The notes: a model not told the origin generated them from the letters alone. Numbered from the stretch's first letter, positions 48,974 to 57,628 are shown. The stretch: 64,000 bases of DNA from an uncultured Clostridia bacterium (GCA_934746515.1 CAKVFH010000003.1:1-64000), one strand, 5' to 3'. Made by a program: numbers and translations.

Positions 48974-50107
48974 ATGAAGAAAAATGCAATACTTTTATTG
49001 ATTTTTGGAATATTTGTATCTAATTTGCGTTTTTTATTTTTATCAAACAATACTTCATTTGCTGCTAGTGAAAAATGCACGGCTGAATCAATGGTTACAA
49101 TGGAGCGTTCAACAAAAAGAATTTTATATTCAAAAAATATGGATAAAGTTCTTCCTATGGCGAGCACTACAAAAATCATCACAGCAATTGTTGCAATTGA
49201 AAATTGTAAAGATTTGGATGAAAAATATTTGATAACTAAAGACATGACTGGTGCAGAAGGTTCTAGTATTTATTTAAAGGCTGGGGAACATTTATCTATT
49301 CGAGAATTATTATATGGTTTGATGCTTCGGTCTGGAAATGACTCTGCAATTGCGATTGCAAAAATAATATCTGGCGATGTTCAAAAATTTATACAAAAAA
49401 TGAATTGTTTTTGCATAGAACTTGGTTTAACAAACACGAATATTGTGACAGTAAATGGGCTTCATGATAAAAACCATTATACAACGGCAAAAGATTTAGC
49501 AGTGGTTTCTTGCTATGCTTTGTCTAATCCCATTTTTGCTGAAATTGTTAGCACAAAAGAAAAGGTTATTTCAAACGAACTTGACACAAAAAACAAATGT
49601 AGACTTTTGAAAAATAAGAATAAATTATTGAAAAAGGTTGATGGTGCTGATGGTGTCAAAACTGGATATACCATAAAAGCTGGAAGATGTTTTGTTGGTT
49701 CTGCAACAAGAAATGGAATGGGTGTTGTTTGTGTTGTTTTAAATTGCAGAGAAATGTTTGAAGAATCCACGAGATTTTTAAACAAAGCATTTACAGAATT
49801 TTCACTTAATTTGGTTCAAAGTAAAGGTGAGATTAAATATCATGAAGAAAATAAAAAAGCGCAAAACATCTCAATTATTTCTAAAAATGATATAATATTA
49901 CCTTTAAAAACTGAAGAAATTGATAAAATATCGATCAAACTTGATTTATTTGATAAACCACGAAAAGATGGACAAATTGGCTTTGCATATTTTGTATTAG
50001 AAAATAACTTGATTTTTTCTGAAAAAATATATACTATAATAGATGAAAAGCAAACTAAAATTAGTGATTTTAGGGATAATTTTAATAAGGTTATTCGAGC
50101 TTTTTAG
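48974..50107 (+). CDS. D-alanyl-D-alanine carboxypeptidase (second, sporulation-type)
   Basis: The 377-aa penicillin-binding protein has a signal peptide (to about residue 31, SFAA), and motifs STTK (near 63), SGND (near 116) and KTGYT (near 232). Position after ytfJ suggests a DacB-like role in cortex peptidoglycan. It follows ytfJ by 3 bp. spmA and spmB, usual next in Clostridia, are not here. It shares the S11 fold with dacF but is clearly distinct in sequence. Confidence 0.92.
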   Translation: MKKNAILLLIFGIFVSNLRFLFLSNNTSFAASEKCTAESMVTMERSTKRILYSKNMDKVLPMASTTKIITAIVAIENCKDLDEKYLITKDMTGAEGSSIYLKAGEHLSIRELLYGLMLRSGNDSAIAIAKIISGDVQKFIQKMNCFCIELGLTNTNIVTVNGLHDKNHYTTAKDLAVVSCYALSNPIFAEIVSTKEKVISNELDTKNKCRLLKNKNKLLKKVDGADGVKTGYTIKAGRCFVGSATRNGMGVVCVVLNCREMFEESTRFLNKAFTEFSLNLVQSKGEIKYHEENKKAQNISIISKNDIILPLKTEEIDKISIKLDLFDKPRKDGQIGFAYFVLENNLIFSEKIYTIIDEKQTKISDFRDNFNKVIRAF

Positions 50108-50120
50108 GAAAGTATTATTT

Positions 50121-50828
50121 ATGAGAATCAATAAGTTTTTAGCGAGTGCTGGTTTAGGCTCGAGAAGAAAATGTGAAGAATTTGTTTTAAGCGGAAAAGT
50201 TGTTATTAACGGCAAGGTTATTTCTAACCTTGCTTTTGATGTGTCTGAAAATGACAAAGTGTTGGTTGATGGAAAGATTGTTAATTTGCCACAAAAATAC
50301 ACATACTTGATGATGCATAAACCAAAAGGTTTTTTAACAACTCTTTCAGATGATAGAGAAAGAAAGACTGTTATGGATTTGCTTCCTGAAAACTATAAAA
50401 TGCTAAAACCAATAGGCAGGCTCGATTATAATTCTGAAGGGTTGCTTCTTTTTACAAATGATGGAGATGTTGCCCAAAGCGTAATGAGACCAGCTAAACA
50501 AGTTGTGAAAACCTATTCTGTTAAAGTTGAAGGTGAAGTTACTGCTGATGATGTGAAAGAAATGGAAAAAGGTGTTGAAACCATAAATGGCGAAAAGTTT
50601 CGCCCTTGCAAAATTAACATCTTGGAAACAAAAGAAAGAAAGACTAAACTTGAAGTTCAAATCACTGAAGGAAAAAATAGAGAGATTAGAAAGATATTTG
50701 ATAAATATGGTTACAATGTTATTTTTCTTAAGCGTGTTGCAATTGGACAAATTAAACTTGGTGGTTTAACGCGTGGAACTTACCGCCTATTAAAACCAAG
50801 TGAAATTGAGTATTTGAAATCTTTGTAG
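50121..50828 (+). CDS. rluB: 23S rRNA pseudouridine synthase (RluB/RsuA family)
   Basis: The 235-aa enzyme has an S4 RNA-binding domain (RINKFLASAGLGSRRKCEEFVLSGKVVINGK) and the catalytic domain with GRLDYNSEGLLLFTNDGD, the aspartate nucleophile in GRLD. IQITEGKNREIRKIFDKYGYNV-type motif (ITEGKNREIRKIF) follows. The ATG 50121 follows an AGGAAAG site; an upstream frame extension into the previous gene is unlikely. RluB is favoured over RsuA by its Firmicute context. Confidence 0.93.
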   Translation: MRINKFLASAGLGSRRKCEEFVLSGKVVINGKVISNLAFDVSENDKVLVDGKIVNLPQKYTYLMMHKPKGFLTTLSDDRERKTVMDLLPENYKMLKPIGRLDYNSEGLLLFTNDGDVAQSVMRPAKQVVKTYSVKVEGEVTADDVKEMEKGVETINGEKFRPCKINILETKERKTKLEVQITEGKNREIRKIFDKYGYNVIFLKRVAIGQIKLGGLTRGTYRLLKPSEIEYLKSL

Positions 50829-50835
50829 GTGCGAA

Positions 50836-52071
50836 ATGAGAGTTTGTGTTATAGGTGGTGGAGCTTCAGGCATGATGTGTGCGACCATGATTGCGCGTAA
50901 AGGGCATGAAGTTACACTTTTTGAAAAAAATGAAAAACTTGGGAAAAAAATTTATATCACCGGCAAAGGCAGATGCAATGTAACAAATGTTGCTGTGGGT
51001 GACGAGTTTTTAAAAAATGTTGTTGGTGGCAAAAAATTTGTTATGGGTGCTGTCACAAGATTTGATTCAAATGATACAAGAGAATTTTTTGAAGAACTTG
51101 GAGTGAAGTTGAAAATTGAACGTGGTGGCAGAGTTTTTCCTGAAAGTGACAAGTCTAGTGATATTATAAAAGCACTCGAAAAATCTATGCGCTGGGCGGG
51201 TGTTGATGTAAAACTTAATTCAGAAGTTCAAGAAATAAAAATATCAGATAACGTTGTGACTGGTGTTGTTGTTAATGGAAAAGAATTAAAATTTGATGCG
51301 GTAGTTGTTGCAACTGGTGGTGTCAGCTATCCAGCTACAGGTTCGACTGGTGATGGTTACAAATTTGCAAAGCAACTTGGTCACACGATTGTTGATCCAA
51401 AACCAGGACTATGTGCAATTGTTACAAATGATGAAGATACAAAAGAACTTCAAGGCTTGAGTTTGAAAAATGTTAAATTGATTGCAAAAGTGAATGATAA
51501 GACTATATATGAAAGTGAAGTGGGCGAAATGCTTTTTACAGATCGTGGTGTATCTGGCCCAATTGTTTTGTCTTGCTCAAGTTTTATAAATAAATTCAAT
51601 ATTAAAGATGTTAAACTTTATATAGATTTTAAACCTGCGTTGTCACCTGATTCTCTTCAAAATAGAATTGATAGAGATATTGAAAATTTAAAAGCTAAAC
51701 AATTTTCGAGTTTGCTAGAAGGATTTTTACCAAAGGCTCTTGTTAAAGTTTTTGCAAAAAGAATGAATGTAAATTTGACATTTAAGGCTAATCAAATTGA
51801 TAAAGAAAAACGCAAAAAACTTTCATTTTTGCTGAAAAACTTTGAAATTTCGCCAAAATGTTTAGAAAATTTTGATTGTGCAATTATTACATCTGGCGGT
51901 GTTAATTTAAAAGAAATCAATCCCAAATATATGAAAAGTAAACTTGTTTCAGGATTGTATTTTATTGGAGAAGTTTTGGATATTGATGCACTTACTGGCG
52001 GTTTCAATTTGCAACTTGCATTCTCAACGGCTGTGACTTGTTCAAGTGATTTTAAGGATTTAAAGAGTTAA
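50836..52071 (+). CDS. NAD(P)/FAD-dependent oxidoreductase (HI0933/YhiN family)
   Basis: The 411-aa flavoprotein starts RVCVIGGGASGMMCATMIARKGHEVTLFEKNEKLGKK, then ITGKGRCNVTN, ATGGVSYPATGSTGDGYKFA, LFTDRGVSGPIVLSCSS and LTGGFNLQLAFSTA. It is a two-domain aminoacetone-oxidase-like protein of the HI0933 group; substrate unknown. It lies 7 bp after rluB, where the group often clusters with rluB and cmk in Clostridia. Confidence 0.93.
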   Translation: MRVCVIGGGASGMMCATMIARKGHEVTLFEKNEKLGKKIYITGKGRCNVTNVAVGDEFLKNVVGGKKFVMGAVTRFDSNDTREFFEELGVKLKIERGGRVFPESDKSSDIIKALEKSMRWAGVDVKLNSEVQEIKISDNVVTGVVVNGKELKFDAVVVATGGVSYPATGSTGDGYKFAKQLGHTIVDPKPGLCAIVTNDEDTKELQGLSLKNVKLIAKVNDKTIYESEVGEMLFTDRGVSGPIVLSCSSFINKFNIKDVKLYIDFKPALSPDSLQNRIDRDIENLKAKQFSSLLEGFLPKALVKVFAKRMNVNLTFKANQIDKEKRKKLSFLLKNFEISPKCLENFDCAIITSGGVNLKEINPKYMKSKLVSGLYFIGEVLDIDALTGGFNLQLAFSTAVTCSSDFKDLKS

Positions 52072-52092
52072 TAAAAAGGTAGGGATAAAAAT

Positions 52093-52749
52093 ATGTTGTT
52101 TTTTTTAGCAATTTTGGTTTTGTATATTCCTGCGGTTGTGTTTCATCCAACCAAATTTTTGCATAAGGAAAATATTCCAAAGCGCGGGAAGAAATGTATT
52201 TTTGCGGGAAACCACTATTCAAATTGGGATCCTATTATTTATGATGCAAAACTACTTCGCAAGTTTAGAATTTTGTCAAAATTGGAACTATTTAAAAACA
52301 AGTTTGTTGGCTTAATTTTAAAAGGCCTTGGTGGCATTCCTGTTGATAGAGAGCATCCTGCTCCAAGTTCTTACAAAAAGGCACTCGGTGAACTTAATAA
52401 GAATCATCAATTACTAATATTTCCTGAAGGAACAAGAAATAAATCGGGTAGCAAGGAACTTTTGGAAATTAAATCAGGTTTTTTGACTTTTGCATCGCGC
52501 GGTGACTGTGAAATTATTCCAATGGTGATGTATCAAAAACCAAAGATTTTTAGACAAAATTATGTTATTTTTGGCAAGCCTTTTAGAGTTACAGGAAAAG
52601 ATCCAAGGAGACTAACTAAAGAAGAGTTTGAAGAAAATTTGAATAGATTTTTAGTTGTGATGAAAGATTTAAGAATCGAACTTGATGAATATGTTGAAGC
52701 TAAAAAGCACAAAAAGCATAAATCAAAAAACAAAATGGTTAATTCGTAA
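52093..52749 (+). CDS. plsC: 1-acyl-sn-glycerol-3-phosphate acyltransferase
   Basis: The 218-aa membrane enzyme acylates lysophosphatidate. Motif I is NHYSNWDPI (HX4D), motif III is FPEGTRN, and GIPVDRE precedes it. A hydrophobic N-terminal anchor and a lysine-rich tail frame the domain. The position, after the flavoprotein, is typical of plsC; cmk is missing from its usual place. Confidence 0.93.
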   Translation: MLFFLAILVLYIPAVVFHPTKFLHKENIPKRGKKCIFAGNHYSNWDPIIYDAKLLRKFRILSKLELFKNKFVGLILKGLGGIPVDREHPAPSSYKKALGELNKNHQLLIFPEGTRNKSGSKELLEIKSGFLTFASRGDCEIIPMVMYQKPKIFRQNYVIFGKPFRVTGKDPRRLTKEEFEENLNRFLVVMKDLRIELDEYVEAKKHKKHKSKNKMVNS

Positions 52750-52795
52750 TTTTTTTATATTTACTGCCTACTAAAAACATAATATATTTTATTGC

Positions 52796-52824
52796 TTGAT
52801 TTTAGATTGACTTTTGTGTAAAAT
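52796..52824 (+). promoter_or_regulatory. Promoter in the plsC-tRNA gap, no gene behind it
   Basis: TTGATT (52796-52801) and TAAAAT (52819-52824) with a 17-bp spacer. The predicted transcript from about 52831 carries a 16-bp perfect palindrome AACTATAATTATAGTT (52861-52876). The only frame is 39 hydrophobic codons from ATG 52938 without a ribosome site. The rest of 52750-53139 is featureless apart from a GTTAGGT/ACCTAAC hairpin at 53111-53131. Confidence 0.5.
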
Positions 52825-53139
52825 ACAAATTACTGTTTGGTTTGCACATTAAATTGAGCTAACTATAATTATAGTTGGTAGGCTGGTAATCGCATATTTA
52901 ATTGATTGGTTATGTGTAATTAAGTTGTTAAAAATAAATGTTTAGATTTTATCGGTTTGTGTTTGCAATCATTTTATTGGTGCATTTACACCTAACAGAT
53001 TTTTGCATTATGTTTTATCTGCATTTGATAAGATTTGTTGTAAATCAACATAAATAGCATTTACTAAAGTTAATAACTTATTTTGTCAAAGAATAAAATT
53101 AAATAGAATGGTTAGGTCTTTTTAACCTAACTAAATTAT

Positions 53140-53215
53140 GCCCCAGTAGCTCAGTTGGTAGAGCAGCAGTCCCGTAAACTGCAGGTCGCGGGTTCGATTC
53201 CCGCCTCGGGCTCCA
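53140..53215 (+). tRNA. tRNA-Thr (anticodon CGU), with atypical base 33
   Basis: The 76-nt cloverleaf has the acceptor stem, D stem GCTC/GAGC, anticodon stem GCAGT/ACTGC, variable loop, T stem GCGGG/CCCGC with TTCGATT loop, and encoded CCA. The anticodon is CGT at 53173-53175; G1-C72 and C2-G71 fit threonine identity. Two oddities: base 33 is C (53172) instead of the near-universal U, and acceptor pair 5-68 is C-C. It reads ACG codons if functional. Confidence 0.85.
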
Positions 53216-53222
53216 ATGTAAT

Positions 53223-53257
53223 ACACATTCACATTGTAAAGGGGTGAGTGTGTTTTT
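53223..53257 (+). terminator. Intrinsic terminator of the tRNA
   Basis: ACACATTCAC (53223-53232) pairs with GTGAGTGTGT (53244-53253) with one T-G pair, then T residues. Confidence 0.85.
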
Positions 53258-53404
53258 ATTTTGCACAAAAAAGCGAAGAATATTCTTCGTTAAATAATAA
53301 AATTTACAAAAAGTCTGGATAAATTAAAAACATATATCGCTTTGATTTATTTCAAAAGCCTGAAAGTTTTAAGTTTTGGTGAACGAATGTAGTTTTTATA
53401 TTGT

Positions 53405-53433
53405 TTTACATTGCGTTAAATTTATGTTATAGT
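53405..53433 (+). promoter_or_regulatory. Promoter of the Nudix-CYTH pair
   Basis: TTTACA (53405-53410) and TATAGT (53428-53433) with a 17-bp spacer. Confidence 0.55.
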
Positions 53434-53500
53434 TTAGTTAGAAAATGCAATTTATGGATGGTTGACGAGAAATAAACTTCTGAGTGGTGTGGGAGAGAAT

Positions 53501-54004
53501 ATGAAAAGAGAAGAACGCGATTTGTATGATGAAAATAGTAAACTTACTGGAAAGACTTATTTTAAGGGTGATAAGGTGCCGGAAGGGTTTTATCCAATGG
53601 TTGTTATGATTGCGCTGCAAAATAGCAAAGGTGAGTTTTTGATGCAAAAGCGCGTACCACGAAAAGGTGGTGATTGGGGTGTGACTGGTGGGCATCCAAA
53701 AGCTGGCGAGACTCCGCTTCAAGGAATTGTTACTGAAGTTTTGGAAGAGCTTGGTCTTGATATTTCTGAAGAAAAACCTATTGTTTATGATGAAGGTTGC
53801 GACGGAAAAGATTGTTATAAAATGTATTATTTAAAATTAGACATAGACACAGAAAATTTAAAAATTCAGGAAGATGAGCTTTCGGAAGTAAAGTGGTTTT
53901 CAATGGAAAAACTAAACGAAATGGTGCAAACAAAAGAGCTTAATCCGGATCAGATTAGTTGTTTTGTTAAATGTGTTAAGTTTCTGGAAAGTCAAGAAAA
54001 ATAA
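53501..54004 (+). CDS. Nudix hydrolase (isopentenyl-diphosphate-isomerase-like)
   Basis: The 167-aa protein has the Nudix box in GGHPKAGETPLQGIVTEVLEELGL: the pattern GX5EX7REUXEEXGU is kept, apart from Thr for the usual Arg. The N-terminus ERDLYDENSKLTGKTYFKGDKVPEGFY and MQKRVPRKGGDWGVTGG look like the IDI-related Nudix group, but IDI-specific Cys and Glu are not obvious. It could hydrolyse nucleoside diphosphate derivatives. ATG 53501 follows GGGAGAG. Confidence 0.88.
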   Translation: MKREERDLYDENSKLTGKTYFKGDKVPEGFYPMVVMIALQNSKGEFLMQKRVPRKGGDWGVTGGHPKAGETPLQGIVTEVLEELGLDISEEKPIVYDEGCDGKDCYKMYYLKLDIDTENLKIQEDELSEVKWFSMEKLNEMVQTKELNPDQISCFVKCVKFLESQEK

Positions 54005-54025
54005 ATTTATGCAGGGGGAAGGTTT

Positions 54026-54583
54026 ATGAAAAATGAAATTGAAGCAAGGCTTTTGGATGTTGATGTTGAGAGCTTTTTGAAAAAGCTTAAAAGTGCTGAT
54101 GCTAAATTTATTGGCGATTGGTTGCAGATTCGCAATTGCTATGATTTTAATCCAGTAAAAGAAAACAGTTGGATTAGACTCAGAAAGGAAGGCAATAAAA
54201 CGACGCTAACCATTAAAGAGATTGCGAGCACTAAAATTGATGGAACAAAAGAGTGTGAGATTGAAGTTTCTGACTTTGATTTGACAAATGAAATTTTGAA
54301 TAAACTTGGATATTTTGCAAGGTCAGAGCAAGAAAACAGGCGAATAAGATTTATGCTTGATGATGTTGAAATTGATATTGATTTTTGGCCGATGATTCCA
54401 GCTTATGTCGAATTTGAAGCTCCAAGCGAAAGGCATATAAAAAGCGTGTGTGATAAGCTTGGCATTGATTTTGAAAGACTTATCACCTTTGGTGTTACTG
54501 AAATTTACAGACACTATGGATTAGATTTAAAAACATTGCCAGCCAAGTTGAAACTTGAAGATTGCAAAAAGGCTGATTTATAA
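54026..54583 (+). CDS. CYTH-domain protein (class IV adenylyl cyclase-like)
   Basis: The 185-aa protein opens with EIEAR, the ExExK-type motif with Arg for Lys, then RNCYDF, WIRLRKEGNKTTLTIKE, KECEIEVSDF and EIDIDFWPMIPAYVEFEA. CYTH enzymes bind triphosphates and metal ions in a beta tunnel: thiamine triphosphatases, inorganic triphosphatases, adenylyl cyclases. The EIDIDFWP strand is typical of the CyaB side. It follows the Nudix gene by 21 bp with CAGGGGGAAGG. Confidence 0.85.
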   Translation: MKNEIEARLLDVDVESFLKKLKSADAKFIGDWLQIRNCYDFNPVKENSWIRLRKEGNKTTLTIKEIASTKIDGTKECEIEVSDFDLTNEILNKLGYFARSEQENRRIRFMLDDVEIDIDFWPMIPAYVEFEAPSERHIKSVCDKLGIDFERLITFGVTEIYRHYGLDLKTLPAKLKLEDCKKADL

Positions 54584-54693
54584 AATATTTGAATAATAAG
54601 AATTTTAAGATTTTCTAGTTGATTTATTTTTAAATTGAAGAATCTAAATTGATATATTTGATATTGTGCTTGAATTACATCTTTAAAAACCGC

Positions 54694-54721
54694 TTGACAA
54701 AACTAACAAATGCGGTATAAT
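54694..54721 (+). promoter_or_regulatory. Promoter of the DUF84 gene
   Basis: TTGACA (54694-54699) and TATAAT (54716-54721) with a 16-bp spacer. Upstream, 54584-54693 is AT-rich with no gene. Confidence 0.8.
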
Positions 54722-54728
54722 AAAAACA

Positions 54729-54888
54729 GAATTCCTTTCGACCATTCCGGATTCTTTGAAAGTGGGAAAATTTTTTCAAATCTTCTTATGAATGGCAATA
54801 ATAAATAGCAATGTAATTTGGCTGTGTTATTATTGCTCTTTGTGAGAAGTTTTTTCTTTTACAGCTAATTTATTTTAAGGAGATTTTT
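54729..54888 (+). promoter_or_regulatory. Structured 160-nt leader, candidate riboswitch
   Basis: Two paired domains are visible. Domain 1: CCATTC (54742-54747) closes with GAATGG (54790-54795), enclosing TTTGAAA (54755-54761) paired with TTTCAAA (54774-54780). Domain 2: GCAATAATAA (from 54795) pairs with TTATTATTGC (ending near 54837), enclosing a 22-nt loop. A T-rich stretch follows before the AAGGAG site. I do not recognise the family. Confidence 0.45.
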
Positions 54889-55422
54889 ATGAAAGTTTTA
54901 GTAGGATCAAAGAATCCAGGAAAGATTGAAGGGGCTAGACTTGCTCTTGAAAAGTACTATGAAAATGTTGAAGCAGTTGGTGTTAAGGTTCCGTCAAATG
55001 TGAGTGAAGAACCAGTTGATGATGAAATTTTGGAAGGTGCAAGAAACAGAGTTTTTGGTTTGGTTGAATATGCAAAAGAAAACAATATTGACGCTGACTA
55101 TTTTATGGCTGTTGAATCGGGCATGACAAACAGACTTGGAAAATGGATGATAACTAATGTCGCATTTATTCAAGATAAAAATGGTGCCACAGGTTTTGGA
55201 ACAAGTGCAAGTTTTCCAGTTCCTGAAAGATTGGTTGAAAAGATTAAATCAGAGACTCTTGGAAATGTTATGGATGAACTTTTCAATGAGACAAATCTTC
55301 ATAGTGGCACTGGCGGTGTTGGATTATTGACTCACGGAGTGATAACAAGAATTGACCTAAACATGCAAGCATTTACAATGGCTCTCACACAATTTGTGAA
55401 TGATAAAATTTGGTGTGAATAA
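54889..55422 (+). CDS. DUF84 family inosine/xanthosine triphosphatase-like protein
   Basis: The 177-aa protein reads KVLVGSKNPGKIEGARLALEKYYENVEAVGVKVPSNVSEEPVDDEILEGARNR, the DUF84 (YjjX) start, with YFMAVESGM in place of the usual GIEGG and VGLLTHGVITR near the end. YjjX hydrolyses ITP and XTP, keeping deaminated purines out of nucleic acids. It has its own promoter and a long structured leader, so its level is probably regulated. Confidence 0.88.
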   Translation: MKVLVGSKNPGKIEGARLALEKYYENVEAVGVKVPSNVSEEPVDDEILEGARNRVFGLVEYAKENNIDADYFMAVESGMTNRLGKWMITNVAFIQDKNGATGFGTSASFPVPERLVEKIKSETLGNVMDELFNETNLHSGTGGVGLLTHGVITRIDLNMQAFTMALTQFVNDKIWCE

Positions 55423-55454
55423 GGTTGAAATATTTTTAAAAATAGTTAAAATAT

Positions 55455-55485
55455 AAATCAGTCAAATAAATTTTGATTGATTTTT
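55455..55485 (+). terminator. Intrinsic terminator of the DUF84 gene
   Basis: AAATCAGTCAAA (from 55455) pairs with TTTGATTGATTT (from 55472) with one G-T pair, then T residues. Confidence 0.8.
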
Positions 55486-55599
55486 ATTTAGCTGGAAATT
55501 AACGAAAATATAAGCAAATGCTTAAAAATTGTTTAATTTTTGGCTAAAATGGAGATAATTTGCGTTTTTTTGTATAGAAAGTAAGAATGGAGGAAATGA

Positions 55600-56145
55600 A
55601 TGAACAATAAAGAAGTTGAACTTAAGTTTGTTATAACTAAAAATAAAAAACAAGAAATTATTGAAGATGTTTCAAAATCTTCAAGGTTTATTTCTGAAAA
55701 ACGACAGATTGACACATATTATATTCCGTCGTTTAAAGAGTTTGAAATTGGCGGCGAAACTATGGAGTGTTTGCGTATTCGCGAAACGGCAAACAGAAGC
55801 ATTTTGTGTTATAAGAAAATTCACAGGGAAGCGACTCCGGTGTTTTGCGATGAATATGAACTTGAAATTTCAGATAAAAAAGAAATGAAAAAGATTTTGT
55901 TTGCGTTAGGCTTTAGTGTGCAAATGGTTATTGATAAAACTAGATCAAGCTTTGAGTGTGGCGAGTTTGAGATTGATTTTGACAGTGTGAATGGTGAACT
56001 TGAACTTATGGAAGTTGAACTTAAAAATGACAGTTTGGATACAAATTCAATTTTAGACTTTGTGAAAAAATATGGGCTTACAAAAGACGATGTGACATAT
56101 CGTGGCATACAAAAACTTGTGCAAGAATTAAGCAAAAAGGAATAA
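55600..56145 (+). CDS. CYTH-domain protein (second copy)
   Basis: The 181-aa protein has the full ExExK motif EVELK near the N-terminus, then IDTYYIPS, LRIRETANRSILCYKKI, DEYELEI, VQMVIDKTRSSFECGEFEIDFDSVNGELELMEVEL. The EIDFD and ELELMEVE strands are the metal/triphosphate-binding ones. It is not close to the CYTH protein at 54026 except in fold. Substrate unknown. GGAGG precedes the ATG; the M16 peptidase gene follows by 5 bp. Confidence 0.88.
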   Translation: MNNKEVELKFVITKNKKQEIIEDVSKSSRFISEKRQIDTYYIPSFKEFEIGGETMECLRIRETANRSILCYKKIHREATPVFCDEYELEISDKKEMKKILFALGFSVQMVIDKTRSSFECGEFEIDFDSVNGELELMEVELKNDSLDTNSILDFVKKYGLTKDDVTYRGIQKLVQELSKKE

Positions 56146-56150
56146 TAAAA

Positions 56151-57410
56151 ATGGTATATACAAAAACTTACAAAAACGGACTAAGACTTATACATGAAAA
56201 AAATAATAAAAATGTTGTTAGTTTAAACATAATGTTCAATGTAGGCTCACAGAATGAAACCAAGTCTGAAGAAGGTTATTCGCACTTTATTGAGCACATG
56301 ATTTTCAAAGGCACGAAAAATATCAATTCTTTTGAGATTATGGATAAACTCACATTTTTGGGTGCTGACTATAACGCGTTCACATCAAAAATAGCAACAA
56401 AGTTTGTTTTTAAATGCTTGGCTGAAAACTTTGAAAAGTGTTTTGAAATTTATGCCGATATTTTGGTTAATGCACAATTTGACAGCACTGAACTTGACCG
56501 CGAAAGACAGGTTGTTATTGAAGAGATGAAACGCTGTGACGATGAGCCAACTGAAGTAATGTATAAGCGCGCAATGGATAATTATTTTGCTGGGTTGCCT
56601 TATGCGCATGATGAGCTTGGCGATGAAAAAATTATTGAGTCGGTTACAAGAGAACAGCTTTTGGAATATAAAAACAGATTTTATAAGCCTGAAAACTGCG
56701 TGATTTCGGTTGTTGGAAATATTGAATTTGAAGAGCTTGACAAGATTGTTGAAAAATATTTTGCAAGCAAGTTTGACTATGAATCGGTTCCAAACAAATT
56801 TGATTTTGAGCCATATAAGATCAATATTTCAAAAAGATATGACATTGTTGAGCGTGATGATAATCAAGCGAATGTTTGTGTGGTTATAAAATCTGTTTCA
56901 TCAAATGATGAACAAAAATTTGCTTGCGACCTTTACACCAGCATTCTTGGAAGCTCGCAAAACTCAAGACTGTTTAAGGTTATTCGTGAAAAACTAGGGC
57001 TTGTTTACACAATTTTTGCCTACAATGAAATGTCTGGAAAAGCTGGCGAACTTTTGATTGTTTTTGGAACAAGACCAAAAAATGTCAAGAAAGCCATGGT
57101 TGAAATAAAGAAAACTATTTTGGATTTTGCAGAACATGGTGCAACTGAAGAAGAACTCACTAGAGCCAAAAACTGGAAAAAGTCATGTTTGGCTTTTGGA
57201 ACTGAAACAAATGGTGATCTTGCTGAAATCAATGGAACGATATTCAATGTTTTTAATAAGGTTTTTGATTCAAAAGATCGCTTGAAAAAAACAGAAAGTG
57301 TAACACTTGAGCAGGTTAATGAATTTGCAAAAAGAATTGCAAAAGAAAATGTTTTGAATGTTGTTGCAGTTGGCAAAGGTGTAAAAATTGAAGATATTTC
57401 TGTGTTTTAA
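56151..57410 (+). CDS. M16 family zinc peptidase
   Basis: The 419-aa peptidase has the inverted zinc motif HFIEH in SHFIEHMIFKGTKN, with the downstream Glu in ERQVVIEEMKR (about 75 residues on). The second, inactive-type half carries LYTSILGSSQNSRLFKVIREKLGLVYTI. Family members such as YmxG/MlpA degrade peptides. Typically near pnp in Bacillus, but here between a CYTH gene and htpG. Confidence 0.93.
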   Translation: MVYTKTYKNGLRLIHEKNNKNVVSLNIMFNVGSQNETKSEEGYSHFIEHMIFKGTKNINSFEIMDKLTFLGADYNAFTSKIATKFVFKCLAENFEKCFEIYADILVNAQFDSTELDRERQVVIEEMKRCDDEPTEVMYKRAMDNYFAGLPYAHDELGDEKIIESVTREQLLEYKNRFYKPENCVISVVGNIEFEELDKIVEKYFASKFDYESVPNKFDFEPYKINISKRYDIVERDDNQANVCVVIKSVSSNDEQKFACDLYTSILGSSQNSRLFKVIREKLGLVYTIFAYNEMSGKAGELLIVFGTRPKNVKKAMVEIKKTILDFAEHGATEEELTRAKNWKKSCLAFGTETNGDLAEINGTIFNVFNKVFDSKDRLKKTESVTLEQVNEFAKRIAKENVLNVVAVGKGVKIEDISVF

Positions 57411-57628
57411 ACATAGTTGTTTTTATGAAGTTATAAAAATTAAAGTGAAAGCATTAAAAACATTAAAACTTAAAGTGGCTGCGCTAAAATCTAAAAAAGT
57501 CTGACAATAAAAAATGAAACTGGTTTGCTTTTTAGTAAAAACCTAAATGCATGAAATACTGCTTTTGTGCTCCAAATAAATTTATTTTAAACTTGTCAAA
57601 AAAATTTATAAATTTCGTCATCAAGCAG

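Noticed and set aside
52938..53057. 39-codon hydrophobic frame (MFRFYRFVF...) before the tRNA
   Set aside because: No ribosome site and no recognisable pattern; kept only as part of the gap description.
53140..53215. Reading this as a tRNA pseudogene
   Set aside because: All other stems, the T loop and CCA are intact and a terminator follows, so I kept it as a tRNA and reported the odd bases as a finding.
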